A DNA stretch of 64,000 nt from assembly GCA_022410635.1 (NCBI GenBank), contig JAJVDF010000135.1:1404886-1468885 (forward strand), given 5' to 3'. The stretch is from Tretioscincus oriximinensis. Lineage: Eukaryota > Chordata > Lepidosauria > Squamata > Gymnophthalmidae. The position numbers were made by a program, and so were the translations under genes. Under the pieces are notes generated by a model. It searched no databases and had not been told where the DNA came from. It saw nothing but the letters and a program-made list of their open reading frames with translations. Below, piece after piece: positions 42,011 to 54,700 of the stretch; position 1 is the first letter of the stretch, and each line of letters starts with the position of its first letter.

Positions 42011-44267
42011 CCATTTTCTGCCATTTAGAAAATCACAAACAAGCATATCTTTATCATAACATGCAATCCATAGTACTGCCAACAGAAATAAATTTCCTTC
42101 AATAACTGTTCTTGCTCAAAGTATCATGAAAATTCTTGTATCACTGTTGTGGTATTTTGGAACCACAACAGAGAAATTAGAGTTTTCACACTTCTGTAAA
42201 AAGATATGAGCTAAAAGCATTGCAATGGGCTATTAGAATGCTGTTGTGGAGCTATTGACAGCAACATATGTAGCAAATAAGCCACTGTGAAGCTACCGTG
42301 GTTCCCCCCAAAATGTTTCTGGATGTAGCCTACGTCCTTATTCATATTATATTTATTTATTTATACTTATACCCCGCCCTATACCCGGAGGTCTCAGGGC
42401 AGCCAACAGTAAAGCAACAATACAAAATTAAAACAGTATAAAACAATATCTAAAAGTAGGGACAGAGATGACCATGAAGCAATTGAATGTACAACTCTTA
42501 ACAAGAACGCTAAAACTTCCTTTTTATATTCAAGCATCCCAGAAACTGTAAAGTCGTAAATCTACAGTGTGGACTGATTCTTTATTTCTGACCTAGATAC
42601 TTCTGTTTTTCCCCCTTCACATTTCCCAGAAGTTTTTATAAGTTTATAAACATCTGCCCATATTTCCTTTATATGAATGATTGAATTCTTGACTCCCTGT
42701 TTATTATTAAGCCGAACTACAGATGAGATTTGTAAAGAATCCTCTGGAAAGTCTCCATAACAGAAGCTGTTGAACTGGTAGTTAATATGGCCTTGCTGTA
42801 TTGTAAATAAAATCTATTTCAAGTAGCCTGTTGCTGCCTATTGGTGTAGAACGACTTTCCATTCAGGGATGAAATTAACTTGAGAACTCATATAGGTCTT
42901 TTTATGAATGATAGGTATGTGCAGCTGGTTTAAATATTGTCATATACATCTCTAACAGGGCCTTGATCACCTTAGTGCAAACCTGTCTAGAAGAATCATA
43001 AATCTGTTCCCAGAATGTTGAATGTAGCTGATGGAACAATCTGCTCCAATATGTTTAGAAATTTTAAAAGAACACCAGATTGGAATGCTTTTATTAGATC
43101 ATAGTTTATGAGTGCTATCCTTCAGGAGTGTATAAAAAAGAAAAGAAAATGTGACTCTTAAAAGTATTAACTAAACTCACTTGTCATATATGTAAAAATA
43201 ACATAAGTGCAGTAGGAAAGCAAATTGCCCAAATTAAAAAAAGAAATATCTAATACAGTATTACTTCATGCATATTTTTGATGGTAACTAATTACAACAA
43301 TTTCACAGCTAAGAACCACTCAGCGCTTAGAGAAATTATTATATACACAGATACTGTTGATTAAACATACCATTACTGATTTCAAGCATGGATTTTTTAA
43401 AAAGTTGCAAGAGATGATATGTAATTGTTTTGGGGACACGTCCTGGATAACAGATATAATTAAGAGTTGCAGCATCTGCTTCAACATTCAGAATGTGATT
43501 GTGTAATTAAAACAAATAGATCTTGGCTTGAGGATGCCATTTTTTCTCAGGCTATGTTTGCACTTAGTTTCTGAGAATGTCCCCCAAAGTTTATTCCTGC
43601 CCAGGGCTATCTATATAGTGAGTGCTTGTTGCCTTTGCATCTTTTTCATTTCCTCAGTGTGCTTTTGCAATTAAACTGGAAATATATTTTATGAAAAATA
43701 TGTGTGAATATGTGAAAAATTTCCCTTGATTTTTTTTATTCTCAGTTTTTCTTCAATTGCTCAGCTTGTTTATTGACCAAAATAAAGATAATAAACGGCT
43801 CCTAAATGGAAATCATGACATGCTTCATCTTTCATGAACGAGAAGAAATGGGTATGTATAGTCCTTTGAAACAAATTGATATATAGAACAAAAGAGAGAA
43901 TAATTCTGAGCAGATAAATGTTCCTGAGCTTTATCAATTTCATCTGGACTGTTACTTACAAAGGAGAACAATACTTTATCCTATATTTGCTGCTCCCTAG
44001 GATAAAAGATTCATTGGGTTAGGGATATTTCAAGTTGATCTTGGTCTTTTTTCCTTTGAGGGGGAGTTGCACTGTTAGGTTATGCTTGTAGTAATTAAGG
44101 CAAATACAAGTCCATAAGGTTACCTGAAATTTATTTTTCATCATTGCAATGGTGGTTAAGCCATAAGGAAGCATTACGATTGCTAGAGCAGTGATTCCCA
44201 GTCAGAAGTACTGTATCTGTATAAGGTATAACAATACATCTATATTTATTATAAACATGTTACTAAT
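42011..44267. other. Intergenic; short SINE/LINE tail at 42345-42440
   Basis: tttatttatttatacttata, ccccgccctatacccggagg and tctcagggcagccaac match the tail block of the SINEs at 5240 and 37271. The remaining sequence is AT-rich and unrecognised. Confidence 0.5.
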
Positions 44268-44520
44268 ATGAATAGGATACAATTTATGGGATTGGTTCGC
44301 CAAACAGTTATGCAAGTGAAAAATATTAGCAATTACAGTGCTGGAGAGATTATAGAGACAAACATTTGGTGGCCTTCACTCTGCAGGGATGTATCCGTCT
44401 ACGTCGTGTTCTGCCCTGTCTGCATCCAGACTAAAATCCCTCATTGCAAGCCTCCAGGCTTGCTCCTGCTCCTCCCATCGCCCTCCTGTCCCTGGCAGAA
44501 AATCATTATGTATTTTATAG
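44268..44520 (+). mobile_element. Ty3/gypsy integrase fragment
   Basis: Encodes IWWPSLCRDVSVYVVFCPVC followed by IQTKIPHCKPPGLLLLLPSP and CPWQKIIMYFI, which matches the end of the gypsy integrase zinc finger (W..P....DV..YV..CPVC) and the PWE...MDF start of the core, strongly mutated. No LTR seen. Confidence 0.7.
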
Positions 44521-44835
44521 GATAATAAAAGAAACTATAAAAGCAGTTGATAGTAAATGGGACACAATAGTTTATAAAGTAATTAAAGATGATAAGAAAA
44601 CAATCTCAGAAATCTAAGCAATAATTAACCACACGAAAAAGAAAATAATCATGGAATTAAAGATCAGATGGCAAAATAATATACAGGCACAAGAATGGGA
44701 GATAGAAAGAGCAATTAAGCAAATACGAAATGAAAAAATGAGTAAAATAAAAGAAGCCAAATTAAAAATTATACATAAATGACACTTAACCACAAGACAA
44801 ACTGCTTATATTAATACTGTTAGGAATGTAGAGCT
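44521..44835 (+). mobile_element. L1-like ORF2 fragment abutting the gypsy piece
   Basis: Encodes EWEIERAIKQIRNEKMSKIK, then EANLKIIHK-stop-HLTTRQTAYIN, which parallels the ELKLISKWYRFPTQMAHIMN block of the other L1 copies just upstream of the Cys/His knuckle. Short and mutated. Confidence 0.5.
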
Positions 44836-45328
44836 TCAAACCCAGGAACAACAAGGTAGGCAATCTTATTAAAGAATATTTATTGAAAGAAATAAGTCCA
44901 GAAATAAGACCAGATGTCAGAAGTTAACTTCGGTAGTAATTAAAGAGGTAGAACAGAAAGTGAAAGGAGAAGCTGGATTATAAACAAGACTGTGGCTCCA
45001 CCTATGTGAGCCACAGACCAATGTGAGCAGCTAACATTCCTTCTGACAGGGTTCCTGCCGGCGGGTAAAGTAATTTAAAAGACCAGAGAAGAGGATAGAG
45101 CAGGGATAGAGCAAAAACATAGGGCTGGGGGACCATCTGATTTCCAATGTATTCATTTGTTTAAGATATTTATATTCTACGTCCTGTAAAAATATAATCT
45201 CAAAGTGATTTACAAGTCATGGAAAATAACTCTAGTAGTAATAAGAAGATTAAATTGAACCCCCCAGTCTACAACAATTAAAGCGCTCCAATGTACATCT
45301 ATTAAAGCCCTACAATCTGTATCTATGG
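44836..45328. other. Intergenic, no recognised feature
   Basis: No assignable feature. 45150-45225 may be another decayed LINE tail. Confidence 0.4.
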
Positions 45329-45488
45329 GCTCTTTATTCTGGATTATATTTCAGAATAGGGACCTGTCACCCACATGCTAGTGATGAGTATAGCAGGCCC
45401 CAAGCAGGGCTACTATAATTTGCCAACATCATAGGTACCTATACTGAGATATAATAATCCACAATAAGTTTCAGCACAGAAAGAGCCT
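45329..45488. repeat. Palindromic hairpin element (GGGCTCTTTNTGCAC family)
   Basis: Left gggctctttattctggatta, right on the minus strand taggctctttctgtgctgaa with gtggattattatatctcagt. Shares the gcaggccccaagcagggc block with 56267-56403. Confidence 0.6.
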
Positions 45489-47575
45489 AGGCCTGCTTTT
45501 TCTTTTACAGCACATGGATACAGTCATGTAACTATTTTCTTCATCTGTTAAACAGATGGGCTGAGGAACAAAAAACAGCACTATTGGTTTTCTTTCCTAT
45601 CCATGCATTTCATACTGTAGAAAAGGTACAGGTGGCATTAGTGGGCATCTCCATATGCTGGGACGTTAGGTTACCCAGTCCCCCTTTCCTGTGGGTTATA
45701 TCTTTTTTAGATTGAAAACAATCTAAAAAGCTGCTCTAGAAGCATTTTTTAGATTTATTGGTTGCACTGATTAACGAGAATCAAATAATTAATCAGATTG
45801 TTTTCAACTCTACCACCCATTTGCTCAGTTGATTGTTGCTGGGAAAAGATGTGCAAAAATATGGAAAGTATGCATTAAAAATATTGTGGTCTTGTTGTCC
45901 TAAGATGTGATTTTCATGACAGGGTTTGGTATGGATGAGAAAAAGTTGCAGGTCTCACCGGAGCACTTTAATCAAGTGAATCCCTCTGTCACGAGCCCAA
46001 ACTCCTTTTCAATAGGGATTAAAACATGATTTGAATTCCCTTGCCATGGATAGTTTGGCCCTCTGTTAGCCCATATTCTGTATCAAGTATCATTACGTTG
46101 CACTGAAAAAAATAGAGTTGCATTTATTTTCAGGCTGACAATATTATGCCACTCCATCTGAGATGTCTTTGGTGCAAGAGAATGATGATTTGTATAGTGT
46201 GAAACTAAAAGTGAGATCAAAGTTGACAAAATAGTGCGGCAAAGTGAATAAATAATATAGAAGCATCTGCAGGGTCTTGGCATTTGGCACATATAATTGC
46301 CTAATGGAGACCCCAGGCCAACCTGAAGAAGCTTTCTTCCAAGGCCCTTGTGATAGAAAAATAATTTTGACATAGAAATGTCAGCCCATTACTATGACTG
46401 ATTTCCTTTCCAAGTTCAGAATCTTAACATTTATAATGTAAAGTTCTTCACTTGAAAATGACAATTCATCTTTCCTAAAGCAAAGAATAAAATGAGATTT
46501 CATCTGTTATTCCTCAACACATACCATACAATCTCATGACGGCATGAAAGCCTGTAAGCAACATGGACAAATAAAAGGTCATTATGCAGACATGAAGAAT
46601 AACCTGTCAGGCATTTTTTTTAAAAATGGAGAATGTTCTTTTAATTTATCTTCTCTGCCATTTCTGATGACCTGTGTTGAAACAACAGAGTTTATTGTCT
46701 AATGACCAGAATTTTTAAGAGAATATATCTTCTAAAAGATTCCTTGNCTGGAAGTTGACATGATTTCTTGTTTGTGTTTTAATATCAGTGGTTACCAAAT
46801 GGAATACTTGTCCAAGAAAAGTCAAAGCAATTCTTGCCATAGTTTATTAGTTGTTTATTTATTAGTGTCATTTTAAATGGCCTTTGTTCTAAAGCTCTCA
46901 AGTGGTACACACCATTATTTCCCACTCTAGTTTTATTCATTTAGGCTGCATCCAAATTGATGTTTTTAAAAATGCTATTTCTGTGTATAATGCTATAAAA
47001 AATTTCATTTTATGCTGTCAAAACAGGCTGCTCTGTTGTACAAAGAAACTGCTTCTCTTCCCCTAGAATTTGCTTACATTTTGCTAGAAATTCTGCCATA
47101 AATCCTAGTTTCAGTTACCTGGTATCTATATCCATAGCTCCCTTTGTTGTGGGGTTGGTGAATATAAAGAAAAATCCTCGTATCAACTCACCCAAGTCGT
47201 ATAAGGCTGCTAAGGATGTTTAATTCATCCATCATTTCTTTTTCTGGTGTTAAAAATCCCACAGGAGAAGGCAGCTGGTGGATGCCCTTTTAGCACCTGC
47301 TCTTGCTGAATTAGGAAGGGCAAAACATTATGAGGTTGGGCTCATCTTGATAGCTTTTGGAGGCCCTGTCCACATGCTGAAAAAGATGGGAAAGAAGATA
47401 GCAGGGAAAAGCATAATGGCAGCCCTTTCTAGTGCTACCGAAACTGAATTCCTGCAATCATATGTAGCAAATCCCTTATAATCATGTTACTATAATGTGA
47501 AAAAAAATCATCCCTCATCAGTGAAATATTCTAAGCTGAGAAGCAATAACTGATCCAAAGTCACTGAGGCTCTTT
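45489..47575. other. Intergenic, no recognised feature
   Basis: No gene or repeat that I can name. A 67-codon open frame at 47278-47481 has no recognised domain. Confidence 0.5.
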
Positions 47576-47745
47576 CTGCACAGGGCTTTGTTCTGGATTA
47601 GGGATTGGAATAGGGATTCAGCATGCTAATGCAGATTATAGTGAATCACATTAGGACCTGCTGGAGTGCATTAGCATGTAGTCAGCAAGTTCCTGTTCCA
47701 GGATATAATAATGTAAAATAAAGTCCAATGCAGAAGGGGCCCAAA
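47576..47745. repeat. Palindromic hairpin element (CTTTCTGCACAGG family)
   Basis: ctttctgcacagggctttgt at the left pairs with the inverse of aaagtccaatgcagaagggg at the right. Inner gcatgctaatgca pairs with tgcattagcatg. Confidence 0.65.
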
Positions 47746-48187
47746 GGTGGAATCCCAAGAGAGTTTGAATTGAAGTATACAAAAATATGCAGTTCTATAG
47801 ATCTCTTCTGGTTCAAGGGAGGCAATACCTGGAGGACTGGGTGCAGTCCTATTGATTGAAAATGAATCAAGATAAAGTGGAGGTTCCTTTGAGACTTGGT
47901 GCCATTACCTTCACTTCTCCAGACAGGACAATTCTATTCTTAGGATGGTTTCTGCCAAATGGGGGAACGAGGCAATGCATTGCTACATCACATTTGTGTA
48001 AAATGTTTTCACCCTGCATCTGCTTCATGTACCCTTCCACAGTGCCTAAAATATAATGCAATAGTGAACCTTGTGAAAGTTGGCAGATAATTCACTTGCA
48101 CTATTATCCATTAGTGGCCACCTTTGTGGATGGAACTGCACTGCAAGCATATTTAAGCTTTTTGTGTTTCCGCATGATTATGACATA
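47746..48187. other. Intergenic, no recognised feature
   Basis: Nothing that I can assign. Confidence 0.5.
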
Positions 48188-48421
48188 GGCTGCGTGCACA
48201 CGATGAGCTAAAAACCGGAATAAAGCTATATTCCGGAATATAGCAATCATGTGTCTATATACACTACAAAGCTATATTCCGGAATATAGCAATCTTGTGC
48301 ACAAATGCCTCCCTGTCTGCTTTCGGAGGCTGCTGCTGCCATCGTTGGAGGATCATTTGCCTCCTCCTTGAAGCCAATCTGTCAGCAGCAGCCCTCAAAA
48401 GCAGGCGAAGATCTGGTTAGA

Positions 48422-48633
48422 GGAAATTCTGCCGAAGCAAAGAGAAGGAGGAGTCAGCCGCATTCTGTTGGCCCCATCCACATGGAACCTAGTTCTGTGC
48501 AACATTTTGGGACATTTTGGCATGTGGATGGCCAAGCTCAATCACAAAATGTTACCCAGAACTAGGCTCCATATGGGTGGGGCCAGCAGAATGCGGCCGT
48601 CTCCACTTCCTCTTTGCTTCGGCAGAATTTCCT
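48422..48633. repeat. Inner palindrome A of the nested element
   Basis: ggaaattctgccgaagcaaa at 48422 is mirrored exactly by its complement ending at about 48633. Further arms: gccgcattctg/cagaatgcggc, tggccccatccacatgg/ccatatgggtggggcca, cctagttctg/cagaactagg, around a centre near 48525. Confidence 0.75.
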
Positions 48634-48638
48634 AATGC

Positions 48639-48852
48639 AGCAGTAGCTGTCAAAAATGACTGCGCTGCGCTGTCAGGGTGCATCCACAGGGTGCCAATCT
48701 GTTCCTTGGAATAGGAGCCTGCCAACCCATTGGACTTGCCATAGTCTACACTAGCATGTTGTTGGCAGGCTCCTATTTCGAGGAACAGATTGGCTCCCTT
48801 TGGATGCAGCCTGTCAGTGTAATGCAGTCCTTTTTGACAGCTACTGCTGCGT
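48639..48852. repeat. Inner palindrome B of the nested element
   Basis: gcagtagctgtcaaaaatga at the left and, on the minus strand, gcagtagctgtcaaaaagga at the right. Inner tgcatcca, gccaatctgttcctt and ataggagcctgccaac each have an inverted partner. Directly adjacent to palindrome A. Confidence 0.75.
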
Positions 48853-49704
48853 CCTCGCTTTAACCTCTCGTACCTTTTGAGCACATGCTAGAGGATGGGG
48901 GATGGCCGCGAGGGGACAGAGGTTCACCACGAGAAGATGTAGGTTCTGCGGAATGATGCCTAAATATCCCAGCAATAATTTATTCTTAAATGTCATTTAT
49001 TGCGAGAAGACTGCTGAAAGACACTTAATATGTGTGTCAGAACCTCCCTCACCTTGCCTTGGTTGAGTAAGGCTACGTTCACACAGCTATTTTATCCCTC
49101 AGTTGTAGCGATGTGAGGAAGGTTGGGGCACACGTGTTAAGCATGTTTCAGCAGTCCTCCCGCAATAAACTATTGCTGGGATAATCAGGCATCATTGCAG
49201 AGAACCTCTGAAATCTCGCAGCCAACCTCCGACAACTCATAACCAACCTCCTTCCTCATCCGTGTGTACATTATTAGTGCAAGACACAGGAGGGGAGAGA
49301 TGACAGGAGGAAGCGACGCCTCCTCTGCCTGCCTTTTCCTAATCCCAGGCTGCCCTCCACCTGCTGCCTGGAGATCGGCTTTGCGAAGCAACGAGCAGGA
49401 CGGTGTCGCTGTCAAATGGTTCGGCTGAGGTGAGGGGGAGGAGGTGGGGAGGTTGACAGGACGTCTGTCAATGTTCCCCTTCATTTCGCTAAGCTGATCT
49501 CCAGGCAGTAGCCCCTGAAAGCAGGCAGAGGGCTGGCTGGAAGGAGGGCACAGCCGGCTGTATCATGAAAATTCAAGCATATGTGTGCACAGACATGCCA
49601 TTGTATGTTCCGGAATATACCTTCATGGTGTGAATGGACACACCATTGCTATATTCCGGAATATAGCTTTATTCTGGTTTTTATCTCATTGTGTGAACGC
49701 AGCC

Positions 49705-50671
49705 ATAGTGTACATTCTTGAAATAGAGTAGTTAGAAGAAAAAGAATAAGCACTTAGGCCAGTAGAGGGTGCTCACCCAATCCAAGGCCAATGCATGGGC
49801 CTCAAACTCAGTATCTCTATTGAAACACTGGAGCTCTTAACCTTTTGCACCACTGCATCTAGAAGAAATGCCTACAAAGTTTGTGTAGCAATTCTTTCAG
49901 TTTTTTTCTCTCCCTTCCAGTCCTTCTTTTCTGTCTTCNTTTTTTCAGTTGTAGCAAACATTACAGAACCCTGCTTCAGTGTAAGATAAGAAGGAAAAAC
50001 TGGGTCCTATCCTTATTGGGTGTTATTCCAAGTTATATCTCAGAATGGATAGCTGTCATCTGCATGCAAGTGCAGACTGTGGCAGGCACCTATATTGGAA
50101 TAAAGCTTAGTAAGAACAGATCCCTGATCTGATACGTTAACTGTTACTCAGCATATTTATTTACTTTGTGTTTTTAAATAAGTAATAAGGTCACAATAAA
50201 TTTTTACTGTGTACAGCATTTTGAATGCTTAAAGCAATAAATCAAGTAGTGTCTCATGCCTGCCCAGGAATGGAAGAAATCCCATTTGGCCTAAACCGCG
50301 AAGGCCAAATAACAATGTATGTCAGTCTGAAGAAGCTTTGATGTATGGTGCTGGAAGATGGAACTGCTCATTTCCTCTCTGTAAATTAGCAACAATGCAC
50401 AACTGATATTTGGAACTAATCCTTTCTTTGGCTTGATTCCCTTTCCAGCCGCTTGTTCATTCCTGCATGTGTACAAAGGAAAGAAACTCCAAAATCACAC
50501 GGGTCCTATTACACCCAATCATGAACAAAAGGCGTCAGTACAGCTTGGCATTTATTATTGAGCATACACATCAGGTTCCATCAGATGTCACTGGATCTTC
50601 CTAAAAGATTCTGGAGTTGGCACTGGGAAGCAATATATCACTGATTAACAGTGGATAGGACAGAGTTTAAA
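49705..50671. other. Intergenic; degraded hairpin element at about 50003-50130
   Basis: ggtcctatccttattgggtg and ttattccaa pair imperfectly with the inverse of ttggaataaagcttagtaag and aacagatccc. Contains gactgtggcaggcacctata of the hairpin family. Rest unrecognised. Confidence 0.4.
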
Positions 50672-50795
50672 GACATAAGAAGAACTATGCTGTGTTGGGC
50701 CACACAGCCCCANCTATATCAGCACTCTGTCTCAGATAGTGGCCCATGAATTTCACCTGTTCTTCACTTCCTGCAAATGGCATCATGAATACTGC
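50672..50795 (-). mobile_element. CR1 LINE 3' end, degraded
   Basis: Starts acataagaagaactatgctg, then cactctgtctcagatagtgg and ttcctgcaaatggca, the inverse of the CR1 3' UTR seen at 28631-28825. Confidence 0.7.
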
Positions 50796-51523
50796 CTTTC
50801 AACATTTAAATATATTCAACAATCAATGAACTATGTGTGGTNGAGGAAGAAATCTATGTGCATTTAAGAGGAAGTGTGCCGGGGAGAGCAGATTTTCCTT
50901 TGTGACCAGATCAGCCTCTAAAAATCCTATTGAACAACACAGCATTAAAATAAGATATGAGTCAGACCTAAGTGATGAGTGCGTAGGTGTGGGAAATAAC
51001 TTTTCATTTAAAGCACTTTTTAGGCAAATACCATGAAGTGAATTGGATTTTTTATTTAATAATGTAGTTTCCTCATAAGGGAGACTTCTTAAAAATAGAT
51101 TTTGCATAGAGATAGCCCCAAAAGGACAAACTTTATCACCTGAGCTGGGAATCTGTGAAAAGTGTATTAAAACTAAACATTTAATACATTGTGTAAAGTA
51201 ACTTTTAGATATGAATTTTTTTTNAAAAAATCCGAGAATGTTCACACATTTTTGGTGAACATGCTGTTTGATTATTTTCTAGTATATGATCTTGCTAGGA
51301 AAATAATTTTATTCCTTAAGATGTTAAAGGAACTAGGAGGTGCTAAAAGCTATACAAAAAGTTTTTCAAGAGCTTTGGTAAAGGTTCTTTGATACCCCGA
51401 GGAATATTATTCATGTACTTAAATAAATACCTGTATAGGGACCCTGAAGTTAGACTTCAGTGTTTAACTGTTCCTCCATGGGGATTCAATATATTCAAAA
51501 TCTGGCCATCTTATCCTCCAAGA

Positions 51524-51654
51524 AGGCACAGGTGGCTCAGTCGCTTAGGAAACTGTCTCTCATCTGGGAGATTGGGTTTTGAAGCCCTGTGTCGGAAACC
51601 CTTCTTCCTTCTTCTTTCTTCCTTCTTCCTTCTTCTTTCTTCTTCAAAGAAGAG
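51524..51654 (+). mobile_element. tRNA SINE head with (TTCTTCC)n tail
   Basis: aggcacaggtggctcagtcg then gggttttgaagccctgtgtc match the head of the SINE at 18621. The body is missing and the head runs directly into a TTC/TTCC microsatellite. Confidence 0.7.
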
Positions 51655-51790
51655 CCCTGCAGAATTGGGTCAAGCCCATGTAGTTTAGCACTCAGTCTCA
51701 CACAGTGGCCCATCAACTTGCACTAGGGCAGTCTCAAGCAGAAGACAGCAAAACCTTCCACTTTTCTTGACTCCTTGCAAATGGTAATTT
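51655..51790 (-). mobile_element. CR1 LINE 3' end, degraded
   Basis: agaagagccctgcagaattg, cactcagtctcacacagtgg, ctagggcagtctcaagcaga are the inverse of CR1 3' UTR blocks. Abuts the SINE head. Confidence 0.7.
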
Positions 51791-54700
51791 ATGATCAGAA
51801 AAAAAATAGATGGAGAAGTGCTAAATTATTATCCACAAAATATTTGCTCTAAAGCAAACATTTTGGAAATATTTGGGAAATATTTCCAAAGGATTTTTTA
51901 ATTTAGCAACTTCTTAAAACAATTGTTCCTTGGAACCACAGAAGACCTATGCTTCTTTTTCCTTCTTATTCCAAGTTCCTAGTAATGATAATCTGCTTCT
52001 ACCTACATTTTAATAGAATACCTTGCAAGTTAATATAAAGGTAGGTTATTACTTTAAGCACTGTAATTTTTGGTATCGTTGCCAAAGAACGAGGAGAATA
52101 TCATAACCCACTGGCTTAGTGCTGCAAGGTCAGATGGGACTTCATTTGTCTTCAAACCACACATATTTTATGCATGGTCACATTTATAGACCCCGTCTTC
52201 CAGGTCACATGGGGAATTGCCTTATATCCAGACAAATGATATGCGTATCTAACCCAATATTCTCTATACTGAAAGGCACATCTACGTATAATCCTGGGCA
52301 AATTCAAGGATTTTTGGAATATTGTATCTGAAGTTTGAATTTCTGATCTTTTTCATATCAGGATAACTTTGACCAGTGAATCATGACACTTTATGTGCTA
52401 TAGTACAGCTAAAATGGTTGTTTGTCTCTCCTTTGCCTTCTGTCAAATAAAGTTGTTATTGTTGGGAACTGCAATGCAGACTTACTCCTGGTTGAGTGCA
52501 TGGTTTGTCCCTTGAGCATCTCTGTGCAGTTTTGTTGACAGAGGTATAGACTTGCCATTGCCTATTATTAGGGAAAGGTTGGGAATTGAACTAGTAACCA
52601 TCTTTTTTCCAGGCACCTTGCTCTGCCAAGGAGCTACAACAGGAGGAAATAACAAAATTACCTTGGGATTCCCACTACAAACTAGACACAAGGATCACAG
52701 AGGCAAAAGTCATTTGAGTGTATGGGAGAGAGGCTTTCAGTTGCACCACTAATCATCCTTCTCTGTCTGGATGTTATGATTTATAAGCCATGCTTATAGA
52801 CATCTGATATTCTGATTGGCTTCTAGCTTGTATCAAACAGAAAATCACTATCAGAGATAATCCATCAATATCAATATCTATCTGCCATCAATGTTTCATC
52901 CTCTGAAGTGTTCTTCATCCCTTAGTTGGGCAGACAACGCTAGGAAGTTCTTAAAAGAGAAACCGTGAGGTAGTGATGTAGTATCAGCACCTCCCCCTTG
53001 TATCTTTAGTTCTATTTCTCCACATTAAAAAGGTCTGCACTGAAACAAATATCTTTTGAATGTTTCACTGTGCAGCATTAGAAATGCAATTTACTGTATC
53101 AAATGTAAGGAATCCAAAATGGTATTGAACAGTAAATCACCAGAAGCTCTTAAATGCAAAGACAAGTTCTTTTGCAAGGTGACTTTAAGTTTCCCCTCCC
53201 TCGTACATCAAACGGAAAGGAGAGAGAAGACAACAACTACATTATATACTCCAGCCAGGATGTTCAGTGGACAGCATTAGATTCTGAAATTGAGTGCTTC
53301 TCCATTTAAAATTAATTAAATTTTCTCCACTTTTATAAATAATACACTTGGATCCCATGGCATCTCTCAGGAGAAAACAAGTTCTGAGCATAATGTCCCA
53401 GGAGCCCATTTGTAAAAATTAAGCAATTATTAGTTTGACATAGTCATCAAATTAATTTTGTAGAAGGAGAAAAATGCAGAGGGTTGGAGGACGGTACCAC
53501 TGACATGGTGTTATGGTCTGTGAAATGCTTAAAATTAATTGCACTGGTCAGGAATCCAGAGACAATCGCCAAGAACAGCTATGGTATTGGGTGTTTGCCC
53601 TGAGTATCAATAGAAGAGCCAAATTAAAAAAAGAAGTTTCTAATTTTATTGTTGGTCTCTGTGCTATTAAAACGACAGGCAAACTTTAATATCTTAATGA
53701 ATGCAAGTTGGATGAGGAGTTTCTCATTTTGGCTGGGTGTAATGAAACATAACTGCAGTTGGTAGGCTAGATTCTACTGGTTTTTTCAGTAGATAAAAAA
53801 TATAACAATACTGACTGTTTATGTCTATCAAAATACATGCAAAATTGTCATGTGAAACAATGTGTAGAAAATTTTTCCTATCCTATAAAACGCAAAATGA
53901 GCTGGAAAATCCTACTACCATAGCTAATATTGCTAAAATAGTGCAAAAATCTACTTTGGGTGTTTCCCTGCTGGAGGGCATGACCCTTGCACATTCACAT
54001 GGCTGATTTTGAAGTGAAAACAATCATATGCAAGTCCTTGAGTTGATGTGCGTGCATTATGGAGTATTTTGCACCAGAAAAACCCAGGATGTATGTGTTA
54101 AGCCAAGTGCTTTCTCCATCCTGTTGCAGAGCTACAGGCAATTACTGTATTTCTGAGGAGCATTGCTAAAACATGCAAAGGATTGTGTCAGTCTGGATGT
54201 GACTAACAAAATATGGGAGCCTTCTACCCCCTACCCCCCACCCAAGCCATGGTCCCTCTCCCACCCAAGCTATACCCCTCCCCTACCCAGATCATGTCAC
54301 CTTTCCCACTAACTTTTAATGTNTTTAGGTGCCCTCTCTTCTCCTTCCCTCCCATATATTATTTTTGCCCTACCCTCCTGCAGCTTCAGTTCAGGAGGTG
54401 GCTGGTTAGTCATGCAGTCTCATCTTGGGGACTATAGTGCAGCAATTATCTGGTCTAGGACTTCTGGCTTGTGCAACAGCCTCCAGATTCCCATGAAGGA
54501 TTGNCATGTCTGATTATTTGGGAGTACCATGAAAGAATCAGGATATGTGGTCTAGAAGCACTTTAGAAACTATTAGTGCAAAATCTAATATGGAGCCTGG
54601 TCAAACAATTTTAGTCCTGGAAAAGGAGGAAGAAAAAAAGTGTTTTGAAGTGAACTGAAAACCAGAACTGTTTTCTCCCCCTCAGATTTAAGACTGTTTA

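Larger units (their letters stand above)
48188..49704. mobile_element. Large nested palindromic (foldback) element, 1.5 kb
   Basis: Ends ggctgcgtgcacacgatgag and, on the minus strand, ggctgcgttcacacaatgag. Flanked by ATA on each side. Next to each end lie copies of the perfect palindrome CTATATTCCGGAATATAG. Arms around 48940-49035 and 49125-49210 (gatgcctaaatatcccagca against gatgcctgattatcccagca) pair around a centre near 49080. Inside the left arm are two complete smaller palindromes (48422-48633, 48639-48852). No transposase frame. Confidence 0.7.
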
